From Cylindrospermum stagnale PCC 7417 (GTDB lineage: Bacteria; Cyanobacteriota; Cyanobacteriia; Cyanobacteriales; Nostocaceae): DNA of 64,000 bases. The DNA lies in NCBI RefSeq assembly GCF_000317535.1, contig NC_019757.1, forward strand, positions 4,615,501-4,679,500, given 5' to 3'. This document shows positions 27,660 through 36,495 of this stretch, piece after piece. How positions within the stretch are numbered: position 1 is the first letter of the stretch; every line of letters begins with the position of its first letter. The position numbers were made by a program, and so were the translations under genes. The notes beneath the pieces are model-generated. The model searched no databases. It saw only the letters and a program-made list of their open reading frames with translations, and was not told the origin of the DNA.

Positions 27660-30600
27660 CTAATATTCTGGTGTAAGATGATCCCGAAGAATGTCTTGGA
27701 ATTTTTCAATAATCTCGCTGTCATTCTTAGATCTATTCGTATTATAGTAGATTTCTAATTTGTCGTATAATTTTTCATCATTTTTTACGATATTAACATT
27801 TTTTACAATATCAATTTGTCGTCTTCTAACTTTGTTAGGGACTGTACCTTTGGGAGTTTGTTGTTCGGTTTCTTGTGCCTTATTTTTTTGTCCTTTTTTA
27901 GATTTTTTAGTGTCTATGCCTTGGGGAGCTTGGTCTTGACTAGTAGGATCAGTCCCACCAGTCGTCATAGCCATTGTGGCAAAAGCAGGCATCGTTTTAT
28001 TAGAATTGTTAAGTAAGATTAAATTAGTGATGTGAGATGGTGGATATCTAAAGGGTTCTGCTGCTAGAGATGCTATCAGCATAGCTGTTCTGTCTATCGC
28101 AGTATTTTTTCCAAAACGAATATTTTCTAATAAAGCGAATAATTGGCCCACTGTGACATTTGTAAAGCGGCTATATTCAAATCCGCTTACCTCTTTTTGG
28201 GTGGTGAGCTTTCCGTCCTTCGTAGTTGTAATTCCTGCTTTCGTCGCTACCTGCAAAGGATAAACATAATTATTCCTATTCTGATCAATAAAAAATTTGT
28301 TGCCCCCTACTGTAATGACATTTTCTGTTCCTCTGGTCGCATTTCCATAATCGGCTTGAATCCGAGCAATAGTTGTTTGAATTCCTTCAGGTAATTTAGA
28401 CGAATCTTGATTTTCTTCTTGATTTTCTGTCTTGCTTTGTCCTCGATAAAAATGCTTAGTAATTTTTCCTAAAGCCTGTTCTATTAGCTCATCAAGATGA
28501 TTATCTAATTCCCCTTCTTTATGGAAAAGCTCATAATCCTTTTCCGTGTCATTAGGTTTGATTGCTATATGCAGATGCAATCCTGGAGTCTGCTTATCTG
28601 TTTGTTTAGATTTGGTTAAATCAATAAATAGCTTAATTCCTTTCCTAAGCTGAGGGGAATAGATTTTCTTTAACTCATTCGCTTCTTTTTGTTTCAATTT
28701 TAAGTATTGATTTACCCCTCCTGATTTCTGTTGATCAGGCTTTAGTCTCTCGTAAATCTTATCAGCGATCGCCTCATGCTTTTTCTGTTCAGCAGGTGAA
28801 GTGGTCTCAGCTTTCTTGTTTGCTTTATCTTTATCTTTATCCTTACCAAATCCAAACTTATCTTTAACTTTATTACCTAACTTATCAAATTTATCCTCAA
28901 CAGCAGCTTTCTTCTTACCACCCCAATTCTTAGCTTTCTCCAATTGATTAGCAAAACCCTTACCCAACTTACTCTGCTTAAACTTATCTTTCGCCCTACC
29001 CCCCAGTTCTGCCGCCTTATCCTGCACCTTCTCCAACTGCTTACCAGGCCATTCCTTCGCCGCATCGATTTTATTCTTGAAAACCTGCCGCTTCTTCTCC
29101 AAAGCATCTAACTTCTTATGAGCGGCATCCTTAACACTTGTTAAAGCCTTACCTGCCTTAGTATTCAGAAGCCGATTCTTCTGTTTTTCAGTTGCTTGGT
29201 GAACAGCTTGTTTCTTGTCATCAAAGAATTTTTCGCCGGCTGCTTTCTTATCCTCAACAAACTTCTTACCAGCTTTGTATTTCTCCTGAGCCGCATTCTT
29301 AACGCCAACTACCTTACTACCAAACTTAGTTTTATTGAACTTGCCACCAACTTTGTTAGCAACCTTTGCACCTTTGTCAATCACCCAATCAACAGCTTTG
29401 GTTACTGGTTGACGAACTTTCTGAATAATGCCTTGAATCTTCTGGCTAATACCACCCAAACCCAAAAGACTGGCTAAGAAACCTAACGCTACTGGTAAGG
29501 AACGAGCTAGAGCACTTTCAATAGCTTGGATGGCTTCCCCAACTGCACCAGATGCGATCGCACTTATTGAGCTAGTAACCGCCCCAATCAACGCTGCAAT
29601 CTGTGATCCACGCTCGATAAAGAACTTGACGATATCAATAATCATCTTGCAAGCTTTGACAAACGCCGACGCCGGAGTTAACAAACTCAGCACCCACTCT
29701 ACCCCAGCCTGCACAATCGAGGTCATAACAAAGTTCTGGATGCCATCCATCACCGTCGTCTTAAGATCACCAATCTTGTCTTGAATTAGATGCCAAATCC
29801 CAGCTAATCCCTGAGTAGGCAAGACTTTAAACGTCTCCTCACTCTGTTCCAGATAGGCAACCTTTTCTTCACCCAGTTTGTTCGCTGCTCGTCCACGGAT
29901 GAAGTCATAGCTGAAACCCAAAACCTGAGTCACCAAGCTAAAGATGCCTTTGACATCAAAGCTTTCTGGCATCTGAAGTCCTGCCCCACCGATTGTCCCT
30001 ACGAGCCAACCCATCAATCCTTGTTGCAGATATTGCCCGATATTGTTGACAAAGTTCAAAAAGCCTTGCTTGACTGCTTGGATGAAATTAGTCAGGAATT
30101 GAATCGGGTTTTTCAGGATGTCCATGACGGCTGCGGCTGCTCCTGCTAAGGCACTTAGGAGCAAGTCCTTCATTTCCAAAATTGTCTTAATGACTCCCAT
30201 AAAGGCGTCTGCTGCCTTTTGCAACAGTCCTTTATTTTCTGACTTCATCTTCTCGATGCTGTCATCTACGGCTTGCAGGTTTTCTTGATATTTCTCTGCT
30301 AGGGTATTAACTAGTTCATCTTGTTTGTCGTTGACTTGTTGCTGTAGGTCGTCAAATTTGGTTTGAATTTCTGCTGCTGCTTCTTGACCAACTGCTTTTA
30401 AATCTTCTGGTAGTTGTTGTATGTAGGTTTGGATTTCTTGCTTGCCGTTGGTAATTTCAGTTTTTGCCTTGGTTATGCCTTTGCTGACGATCGCAACTAC
30501 GTTATTGATCACACCATCCATTTTGGCAATGTAAAGCTGCCGTCCCTGTTCATAGAAAGCATTAACCTCACTTGGCAGACCCTTAAATAGATCTTCTACC

Positions 30601-31766
30601 CACTGTAATTTGCCTGTCACGCCACTGTAACGCTCATCCTTATAAGCGTCCATCTTCTGCTTAACATAATCCTCAAAGGCTTTCTTCGCCTCACCCGCAC
30701 CAGTATCAAACCCTTGCAACACTAGAGAATCTAAATCAGCGAGACTTTGCTCAACTTTGGTTTTAGTGTTTTCGTAAATTTTATTAATGTCACCAGCAAT
30801 CTTAGTTCGTGCCTGCTCATCCTTACCTTTTGCTTCTGTCTGCTGAGTTGCTACCTGACCTAAGCTTTGTGTGCGCGTCCCATGCATCGCCTGTAGCAGC
30901 TGTTGTGCTGTGCTAACAGCGGTATTTTTCGCATTAGATATCAGTCCTTCTTCTTGCTGGCGATACTCTTGGGGAGCTTGGGCTGCACTGGTTTGTGCTT
31001 CTTTCTTAGCTGTGAGTGCCCCTTGAAACTCTGGTTCATTGGAGTTTGACAACTGCTCCTCAGTTACATTTGCTTCAGCCATTTGCTGATCTAGTTTTTG
31101 GCTTTCAGCTTGCAGCGGTGCTTCCACTTCACCCTCACCCTTAGGCTTAGGTGCTGCCTTATCTGCACCAATGTCCGATGGTGCAGCACCAGGGTCATTT
31201 GGTGGTAATGGCGTGACTTGTTTCGCCTCAATGCCACTGGTATCAGGTGTTTCCTTTGCTTTCTCTTCCAGTGGATCTTTAGAGGCTTTTTGCTCCTCTT
31301 TTACTTGTCCACTCAATTCTCCTTTAACTGAGTCTAGCTGGTTATTGTTCTTAAAATCGTCAGCTTCTTGCAGGTTTTTGGGCGCCATATCTGCAATCCG
31401 CGCCATCAGTTTGGCTTTGAAGCCGGCAGCGTCAAATTCTGGAGTTTCCGCCTGCCCCATCTCTCCAACTTGATTGGCTTGCGCTTTGCTATCTACTTCA
31501 TTGCTAGGAGATTCAGCAGCCGCTTGGGCTTCCTGGGCTTTGCCTTGAGCCGGTGGGTGTTCTTTATGTAGTTCCCCAATTCCTTTAGCGCTGCTGATTA
31601 CTGCAAGATATGCTGAGTCACTTTCAGCAGCAGCCGGAGCCTGATCTCTGCCAGTGGCTGCCGCGCCTTTACCTGCTTGGACTGTAGCTGGAGTACCTGC
31701 ACCACCCTTTATCCCTGCTTGGGGAGCTAATGCCGCACCTTTACCTGCTCGGACTGTAGCTGGCAT
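27660..31766 (-). CDS. large polymorphic toxin sharing the core of the DUF4157 protein
   Basis: 1368 residues. A low-complexity start (PATVRAGKGAALAPQAG) leads into a long helical, Ala/Gln/Glu/Lys-rich core (about 50-680) that aligns with residues about 570-1200 of the 1559-residue protein. Shared blocks include SNEVDSKAQ, TEEQLSNSNEPEF and SKDEQART-like motifs. A hydrophobic part (about 683-775, PASAFVKACKMIIDIVKFF and LGFLASLLGLGG) may insert in or cross a membrane. Next come a Lys-rich linker (about 790-985) and a short pre-toxin motif (RKGIKLFIDLTK, IAIKPNDT). The unique tip (about 1100-1368, with RNNYVYPLQVATKAG and AMLIASLAAEPFRYPP) has no recognised fold. DUF4157 is missing. A WG candidate immunity gene follows; the YbjN gene precedes by 37 bases. 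Confidence 0.8.
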   Translation of the reverse strand: MPATVRAGKGAALAPQAGIKGGAGTPATVQAGKGAAATGRDQAPAAAESDSAYLAVISSAKGIGELHKEHPPAQGKAQEAQAAAESPSNEVDSKAQANQVGEMGQAETPEFDAAGFKAKLMARIADMAPKNLQEADDFKNNNQLDSVKGELSGQVKEEQKASKDPLEEKAKETPDTSGIEAKQVTPLPPNDPGAAPSDIGADKAAPKPKGEGEVEAPLQAESQKLDQQMAEANVTEEQLSNSNEPEFQGALTAKKEAQTSAAQAPQEYRQQEEGLISNAKNTAVSTAQQLLQAMHGTRTQSLGQVATQQTEAKGKDEQARTKIAGDINKIYENTKTKVEQSLADLDSLVLQGFDTGAGEAKKAFEDYVKQKMDAYKDERYSGVTGKLQWVEDLFKGLPSEVNAFYEQGRQLYIAKMDGVINNVVAIVSKGITKAKTEITNGKQEIQTYIQQLPEDLKAVGQEAAAEIQTKFDDLQQQVNDKQDELVNTLAEKYQENLQAVDDSIEKMKSENKGLLQKAADAFMGVIKTILEMKDLLLSALAGAAAAVMDILKNPIQFLTNFIQAVKQGFLNFVNNIGQYLQQGLMGWLVGTIGGAGLQMPESFDVKGIFSLVTQVLGFSYDFIRGRAANKLGEEKVAYLEQSEETFKVLPTQGLAGIWHLIQDKIGDLKTTVMDGIQNFVMTSIVQAGVEWVLSLLTPASAFVKACKMIIDIVKFFIERGSQIAALIGAVTSSISAIASGAVGEAIQAIESALARSLPVALGFLASLLGLGGISQKIQGIIQKVRQPVTKAVDWVIDKGAKVANKVGGKFNKTKFGSKVVGVKNAAQEKYKAGKKFVEDKKAAGEKFFDDKKQAVHQATEKQKNRLLNTKAGKALTSVKDAAHKKLDALEKKRQVFKNKIDAAKEWPGKQLEKVQDKAAELGGRAKDKFKQSKLGKGFANQLEKAKNWGGKKKAAVEDKFDKLGNKVKDKFGFGKDKDKDKANKKAETTSPAEQKKHEAIADKIYERLKPDQQKSGGVNQYLKLKQKEANELKKIYSPQLRKGIKLFIDLTKSKQTDKQTPGLHLHIAIKPNDTEKDYELFHKEGELDNHLDELIEQALGKITKHFYRGQSKTENQEENQDSSKLPEGIQTTIARIQADYGNATRGTENVITVGGNKFFIDQNRNNYVYPLQVATKAGITTTKDGKLTTQKEVSGFEYSRFTNVTVGQLFALLENIRFGKNTAIDRTAMLIASLAAEPFRYPPSHITNLILLNNSNKTMPAFATMAMTTGGTDPTSQDQAPQGIDTKKSKKGQKNKAQETEQQTPKGTVPNKVRRRQIDIVKNVNIVKNDEKLYDKLEIYYNTNRSKNDSEIIEKFQDILRDHLTPEY

Positions 31767-31803
31767 ATATCAAACTTGGAGTCAGCCTAATAGAAAATAT
31801 TTA

Positions 31804-33627
31804 TTAACTAGAAGCCAATCCATCTGGAGGATTTTCAGGGAGATTTTTGACAAATCTATCAAAAAAGGCTAACTGCTCTCTAAATTGTTCAATCTCAAGT
31901 AAATATATGAGTTCTTTTTCACTTAGCAACTTATCTGTTGGTAGTTCTTCCAGACGCTTGTTAATCCGACCAAATAGTTTTTCCAAATCTTCTATAGCTA
32001 GGTTGATGTCAGAATTATCCGCTGCTTCACCATATTGTTTAATCCAATCTTTTAATTTCTGTATAAATAATCTTGTCTGTGCCGCCATTCTTGAATAACG
32101 TTGAATTAATTTCAGAATGATTCCCGGAAATTTAACTTTGGTAAAGAAAGTAAATGCTTCATTAAATACTTCTGTTCCCAAATCACCCAATCTTGCAATC
32201 ATTAATCTTTTGACTTTCTCTACAATTGCTTGAGTTTGTTTACGCTGATAAGGTTCCAGCATCTGCAATGCTTGATGTAATTGACCAATTTCATCTGGTG
32301 TTATTCTGGCTAATATATGAGATTGTCTTTCCGGGATTTTTTCTTTTTGTTGCTGTATTTCTGCTTGTGAAGATGGATTAACTGCTAACTTTTGCTGCTC
32401 ATCAGCAGGTACGACAGATAATAACTGTTTTTGTTCATCTGATGATTGGTGAGTATTTGTAATTATTTCAATTTGGTTAATTGCTTTTTCTGCCGACACA
32501 TCTGTAGAAATCACAGACATTATCTCTGGTAAATATTCATCCATCGTGGCGATGTTGGTGTAAACCAACTGTTTGATAAGTGCAAAACTAAGTCTGTCAC
32601 CTTCTACATCAATACTGGTTTTGTAGCGAATTTCGCCATCGCTAAAGTCTATTTCAAAGTTGCCAATAACTATACCAAAATTAGCTCTAGCAATAAACTC
32701 TGCTACAGCCATTCGCTGAGTTTCTGGAGCATTGAGGGGACAAACTGAATAAAAGACGAATTGTTCCTCTTTTTCTCTAGCTTCGGCGTAGCAATTCCAT
32801 TTGCCATTCTCTCCCTTATACCCTAAACGCAAGGCTAGTTTTCCTTGAATTTTGGTGAATGGCCAATCATCTTGGGTGAAGAAGTTAACTATTGCCTGAA
32901 AAATTGGTTGTGTTAAAGTGTTGTTGTCAGGAGTTGGTTCTGGGGTATCTTGGGTTAATTCTTGGAAGAAGCTAGATATTGCCCCGATGGTTTCATTGGC
33001 GAATTCTTTAGCAGTAGCATTCAGACTACCACTAACTAAATCTTTGAAGAAGTCGGTGATACTCTCAGATATTTCTTCACTGGAAGGTGTTTCTCCTGAA
33101 AGGGTTTTGGGACTAGCATAAGACCAAAATGTCCGGTAGCCTGTTTCACCTGATTCCTGTTGCTGTTTGACTGATAAGGCTAACCAACTTTCTGTAGATA
33201 GTAGGGAGTATGGAGATTTGGGATTTTCAGATAGTTCGTTATTTTTCTGGATTTCAGATATTAATTCAGGTTGTTGTTGGCTGAGGTTTAAAAGGTAGGT
33301 TGCTGCTTCATCAGCGTTGGTGGCGTTCTCTAGTAAGAGGGGGAGTAAGTCGGGTTTGAGAATGGCTTCAATTTGGATGTCGGGTGAGGGTTGGAAGTCG
33401 CCGTTGGTGAGTGGGGTGCGTAGTTCGGGTTTGAGGTTGAATAAGGCTTCGGTTTCGATGCGTTGGTAAAGTTCTGGGGTTACGCAGAAGGTCAGATGAC
33501 ACTCAATTATGTTGTCATCTTGTCTGGTTAGGGACAGGGTGATTGTGTGAACGGTTATGGAGAAGGATGAGGATTTATGTAGGATTAATTCGGTATACAA
33601 TTGATAATTTTCAGTTTTGACTTCCAT
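31804..33627 (-). CDS. YbjN-domain protein, candidate toxin chaperone
   Basis: 607 residues. The N-terminal 240 residues have no recognised domain. A YbjN domain occupies about 245-385: FFTQDDWPFTKIQGKLALRL, QFVFYSVCPLNAPETQRMAV, EFIARANFGIVIGNFEIDF, GEIRYKTSIDVEGDRLSFAL and TMDEYLPEIMSVI are strongly like the cyanobacterial YbjN family, whose fold matches type III secretion chaperones. The rest (about 410-600) is helical and charged (GQLHQALQMLEPYQRKQTQA). It lies 37 bases upstream of the 1368-residue toxin on the same strand. The inferred role is binding that toxin before export. A truncated second copy lies at 25085-25963. Confidence 0.78.
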   Translation of the reverse strand: MEVKTENYQLYTELILHKSSSFSITVHTITLSLTRQDDNIIECHLTFCVTPELYQRIETEALFNLKPELRTPLTNGDFQPSPDIQIEAILKPDLLPLLLENATNADEAATYLLNLSQQQPELISEIQKNNELSENPKSPYSLLSTESWLALSVKQQQESGETGYRTFWSYASPKTLSGETPSSEEISESITDFFKDLVSGSLNATAKEFANETIGAISSFFQELTQDTPEPTPDNNTLTQPIFQAIVNFFTQDDWPFTKIQGKLALRLGYKGENGKWNCYAEAREKEEQFVFYSVCPLNAPETQRMAVAEFIARANFGIVIGNFEIDFSDGEIRYKTSIDVEGDRLSFALIKQLVYTNIATMDEYLPEIMSVISTDVSAEKAINQIEIITNTHQSSDEQKQLLSVVPADEQQKLAVNPSSQAEIQQQKEKIPERQSHILARITPDEIGQLHQALQMLEPYQRKQTQAIVEKVKRLMIARLGDLGTEVFNEAFTFFTKVKFPGIILKLIQRYSRMAAQTRLFIQKLKDWIKQYGEAADNSDINLAIEDLEKLFGRINKRLEELPTDKLLSEKELIYLLEIEQFREQLAFFDRFVKNLPENPPDGLASS

Positions 33628-33922
33628 AGAAACTTATATTGCTTGATAGTCTTGCCATCTCTCATTAAAGGCAATGGCTTGGCACGTTGTGATAAACGTG
33701 AACGATAATTTATCGCTTTTTTTATCAAAAAATAGTAAGCTTTTTCAGCTTATTTAATAACTACTCCCCAATTAAATATTCTGATTTGTTTGTGTGGTAA
33801 TATCTCTACTAAATATTTAAAAATATAAGTAAATTTTTACTCATCTTGTAAATTGTTTTTATTTTTTCGGCGAACGTTGATAACGATATCAATACTTCAG
33901 AAGTTAAGAATGTATGAAGTGG
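33628..33922. other. AT-rich gap between the YbjN and DUF4291 genes
   Basis: 295 bases, very AT-rich, with no gene. It is the one clear break in the minus-strand gene run between 25 and 43.5 kb besides 38002-38101, so a promoter for the YbjN-toxin-immunity unit is likely here. No elements could be named. Confidence 0.35.
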
Positions 33923-34513
33923 TTATATCATTCCTAAAGTTTTTTGAATTTTTGGGCTTACCTCATAGATATTTTCTTCAGTAACTATAGGCATTTCTTT
34001 TTGTTTCTTCTCGACAGCGATCTTGATATGATGAACCAATTTAGTTACATCTTCTATCCCGATGATCCAGGTATTTACATAGTCTAGGACTACGCTACCA
34101 CGAATGCCTAATTGTAACGCACGATTTTCCAGTTTTCGCAGCGATAAATCGCGGTCTGGGTCCCATTGATAGCGCACCTCTGACTGGTCTAAACTTCGTC
34201 GCCACTCTTCTTCTGATGTCAATATATTTGGGTCAAATAGTGTAGGTATTGCCTGGGAAAGAATAGTTTGGAAACCTTCATGGCTAAGTTTTATTTTGAG
34301 TATGCGTTCTTGTCTGTGCTTGGTGGCGTAGCATGAACGGTAAAGCATCCAACCAAAAGAAGGCTTGATCCAAGTCATCCTTTCTAAATTAAAGCCTTTA
34401 CCAAAGGTTCCTTTACGCACAGCTTCATCAGCAATAGAAGGTTTGAAAGCTTGATATACAAAAATACCTTCTTTGTCGAACTCTGCCAAAATTTTTCGTT
34501 GCATAGCAATCAT
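33923..34513 (-). CDS. DUF4291 family protein
   Basis: A 196-residue protein matching DUF4291: FVYQAFKPSIADEAVRKG, ERMTWIKPSFGWMLYRSCYA, TKHRQERILKIKLSHEGF, VRYQWDPDRDLSLRKLENRA and IQLGI-like RALQLGIRGSVV. The family is widespread with no firm function. The start is taken as the ATG at 34513, which overlaps the stop of the HEAT-repeat gene by one base (TGATG); an alternative start is at 34504. The coupling implies both are made together. In a toxin island it could be an effector modifier or an anti-toxin, but nothing in the sequence decides this. Confidence 0.85.
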   Translation of the reverse strand: MIAMQRKILAEFDKEGIFVYQAFKPSIADEAVRKGTFGKGFNLERMTWIKPSFGWMLYRSCYATKHRQERILKIKLSHEGFQTILSQAIPTLFDPNILTSEEEWRRSLDQSEVRYQWDPDRDLSLRKLENRALQLGIRGSVVLDYVNTWIIGIEDVTKLVHHIKIAVEKKQKEMPIVTEENIYEVSPKIQKTLGMI

Positions 34514-35277
34514 CAAGAAGTCGTAGCAGGTTTTTCAATTGCCTGTAGTTCTGAAATAGCGTCTTCGACTATTTCTCGCAGATATTCATCATTGTGAACC
34601 CACTCACTACTTAGAATATCTCGCAAAGTAGGCAAAGCTTTTGTTTGCTCCCAGCATATAATACCATCGATTAAGCATTCGAGATTATCAGGATCTTCCT
34701 CTTCTTTAAGTTGTTCTATGAAGACAGGCGCAGCTTCGGTAATATTGAGTTCAAGCAAAAATTTAATAGCTGCTTTTCTGACTCGGTAAACAGAGTCTTT
34801 GAAACAACTAATTATCAGATATTTCGCTTCTTGTGCATTAAAAAGCAATAGCGCATTTATTGCCTTAGCTCGTGCCATCCCCCCCAATTTTCCTACAGAA
34901 TGATCAAGCTCAATAGCAGACATTAATGCGGGAATAGTACGCGGGTCATTCAAGTTATCTAGAATATCAACATACTCCTCCTTGTCACCTGTTTTGTCAC
35001 TGTTAAGAGCAGCAGAAGCCAATTCGATAGTAGTAGACTTGTTATTCTTTGATATAGCCCACAGGATTAATTGCAACTTACGTTCATCCTGAACATAGAG
35101 AGGATTATTTTGTTTCAGGATTTCTTGTGCAGTTTGCACAAATGCACAAGCACATTCAGGCTCCATCTGTTTTAACATTACAAGACAATCATTCCAAATA
35201 TCAACTTGTTGTTGTATACTTTCTGATTGCTTATCCAGACGACTAAGTATATCTTGAAGTTGATCTTCGCATTTCAT
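34513..35277 (-). CDS. HEAT-repeat protein, candidate immunity protein
   Basis: 254 residues forming about five HEAT helical pairs: LNDPRTIPALMSAIELD, AKAINALLLFNAQEAKYLII, VYRVRKAAIKFLLELNITEA and ALPTLRDILSSEW. HEAT solenoids bind proteins and commonly act as immunity proteins beside polymorphic toxins. The N-terminus (MKCEDQLQDILSRLDKQSES) is coiled. It lies in the tail of the orphan toxin cassette and is translationally coupled to the DUF4291 gene. The cognate toxin is not known; it may protect against a toxin tip that has been lost. Confidence 0.78.
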   Translation of the reverse strand: MKCEDQLQDILSRLDKQSESIQQQVDIWNDCLVMLKQMEPECACAFVQTAQEILKQNNPLYVQDERKLQLILWAISKNNKSTTIELASAALNSDKTGDKEEYVDILDNLNDPRTIPALMSAIELDHSVGKLGGMARAKAINALLLFNAQEAKYLIISCFKDSVYRVRKAAIKFLLELNITEAAPVFIEQLKEEEDPDNLECLIDGIICWEQTKALPTLRDILSSEWVHNDEYLREIVEDAISELQAIEKPATTS

Positions 35278-35358
35278 ATTATTTACTTATTTTTCTTTTT
35301 AGCTTGTTTTTTCGTCTTATTCAAGGAAGCTAATAAGTCATCCGGTTCCTGAAGATGT

Positions 35359-35787
35359 CTATTCAATCCAGGCATGAAAAGGTTCTCTAAGATTTAATGC
35401 CTCTTGAAAGACTGCCGATACTGCTTCTAACATACGCACATATTCACTGTTTTCATACAAATCGGGAAGTTCTTCTGTGGCTTCTGGATGAATTGGTTCG
35501 GAAGCATTAATAGATTGCTGCAAATCAAAAATAAATTTAATAAGCTCGTCTAATTCGCTCTGCTCATAATAGACAAAATTATTTTCATCATCATTATTAG
35601 TCGCAAAAGAGTAAAAATTAAGCTTATCAGAATATTCTGAATTAATTGACTTTGCATAATCAATTATTAGTTCCCAATGCCCTCTTGGAAGAGTAACACA
35701 ACGCCCATTATGCCAAGGAGATGAAGCAATAGGTAGAGAAGTATCTTCATCTCCAGGTGCTACAAAAAATTGCCAAAATTTGTTCAT
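35359..35787 (-). CDS. hypothetical protein of the toxin island, 142 aa
   Basis: Small acidic soluble protein (MNKFWQFFVAPGDEDTSLPI to EPFHAWIE), with no membrane helix and rich in Asp, Glu and Asn (ATNNDDENN). Small, acidic, single-domain proteins in this position are usually immunity proteins. It starts 24 bases after the 221-residue gene and belongs to the tail of the orphan toxin cassette. The family was not recognised. Confidence 0.6.
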   Translation of the reverse strand: MNKFWQFFVAPGDEDTSLPIASSPWHNGRCVTLPRGHWELIIDYAKSINSEYSDKLNFYSFATNNDDENNFVYYEQSELDELIKFIFDLQQSINASEPIHPEATEELPDLYENSEYVRMLEAVSAVFQEALNLREPFHAWIE

Positions 35788-35811
35788 AAGAAAGAAGAAT
35801 GTTCAACGTTA

Positions 35812-36477
35812 CTACACATGGTGAGTCTTGATTACCTCACCATCAATATCAATATGGTTACTGAGATGAAAGCCGTCAATAATAGCATAGTCACTGTAAG
35901 TATCTGTCACAGGAATAATACCCAATTTATCCTGAATTTCCTTGAGTGCAGATTCTAGTCTAGGTGCATTAAGCTTCGATACTTCTAACTGTGGCTCCGC
36001 TAAGAGATTGTAAGGAAGCCAAGCATCACTCTGAGTGCATACATTGACAATGTGGGCATCTAGTGTTTTCCCCCCAAGCCAAATAACATCAGGTTGCTTC
36101 TCAGGATTACCTTTAGCATCTAAAACAATACCCATTCCTAAGATGTAGATATCAATAGGATAAAGAAAAGAACGTTTTTGTCCTAGTTGATCTAATTTTT
36201 CCCCACAACAAGCTAAAAATCCTCGATGATCAATTGATATTGTTTCAGTAGGTTCTTCTATCTTTACTAAGGTATTACTATCTTGATCATAGTTTAGCCA
36301 GCCAGAGAATATTACTTGTTGAGGTTCTAATAACTGATGAACTTGCAGCACCTCAATTACTAATTGACACATTTGTAAAAGCTGAAATAGCTCGGACAAG
36401 TTGTTGGGAAAAACTAGACACTGACGATTCTCAAACCACCAGTCTGCGACCACACCGATTTGCCTATTAATTATCAT
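35812..36477 (-). CDS. hypothetical protein next to orphan toxin, candidate immunity
   Basis: 221 residues, beginning MIINRQIGVVADWWFENRQC. It is soluble, with alternating strand and helix segments (SIDHRGFLACCGEKLDQLGQ). It begins 18 bases after the stop of the 501-residue orphan toxin, the position expected for its own immunity gene. The family was not recognised. The call as immunity is inference from position. Confidence 0.62.
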   Translation of the reverse strand: MIINRQIGVVADWWFENRQCLVFPNNLSELFQLLQMCQLVIEVLQVHQLLEPQQVIFSGWLNYDQDSNTLVKIEEPTETISIDHRGFLACCGEKLDQLGQKRSFLYPIDIYILGMGIVLDAKGNPEKQPDVIWLGGKTLDAHIVNVCTQSDAWLPYNLLAEPQLEVSKLNAPRLESALKEIQDKLGIIPVTDTYSDYAIIDGFHLSNHIDIDGEVIKTHHV

Positions 36478-36495
36478 TTTTCTTCTCCTTGACGT

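Noticed and set aside
27816-31571. Plus-strand open frames inside the 1368-residue toxin gene (for example 29196-29477, 31171-31473)
   Set aside because: They are antisense shadows of a long minus-strand frame with biased codons; no start context and no protein-like features.
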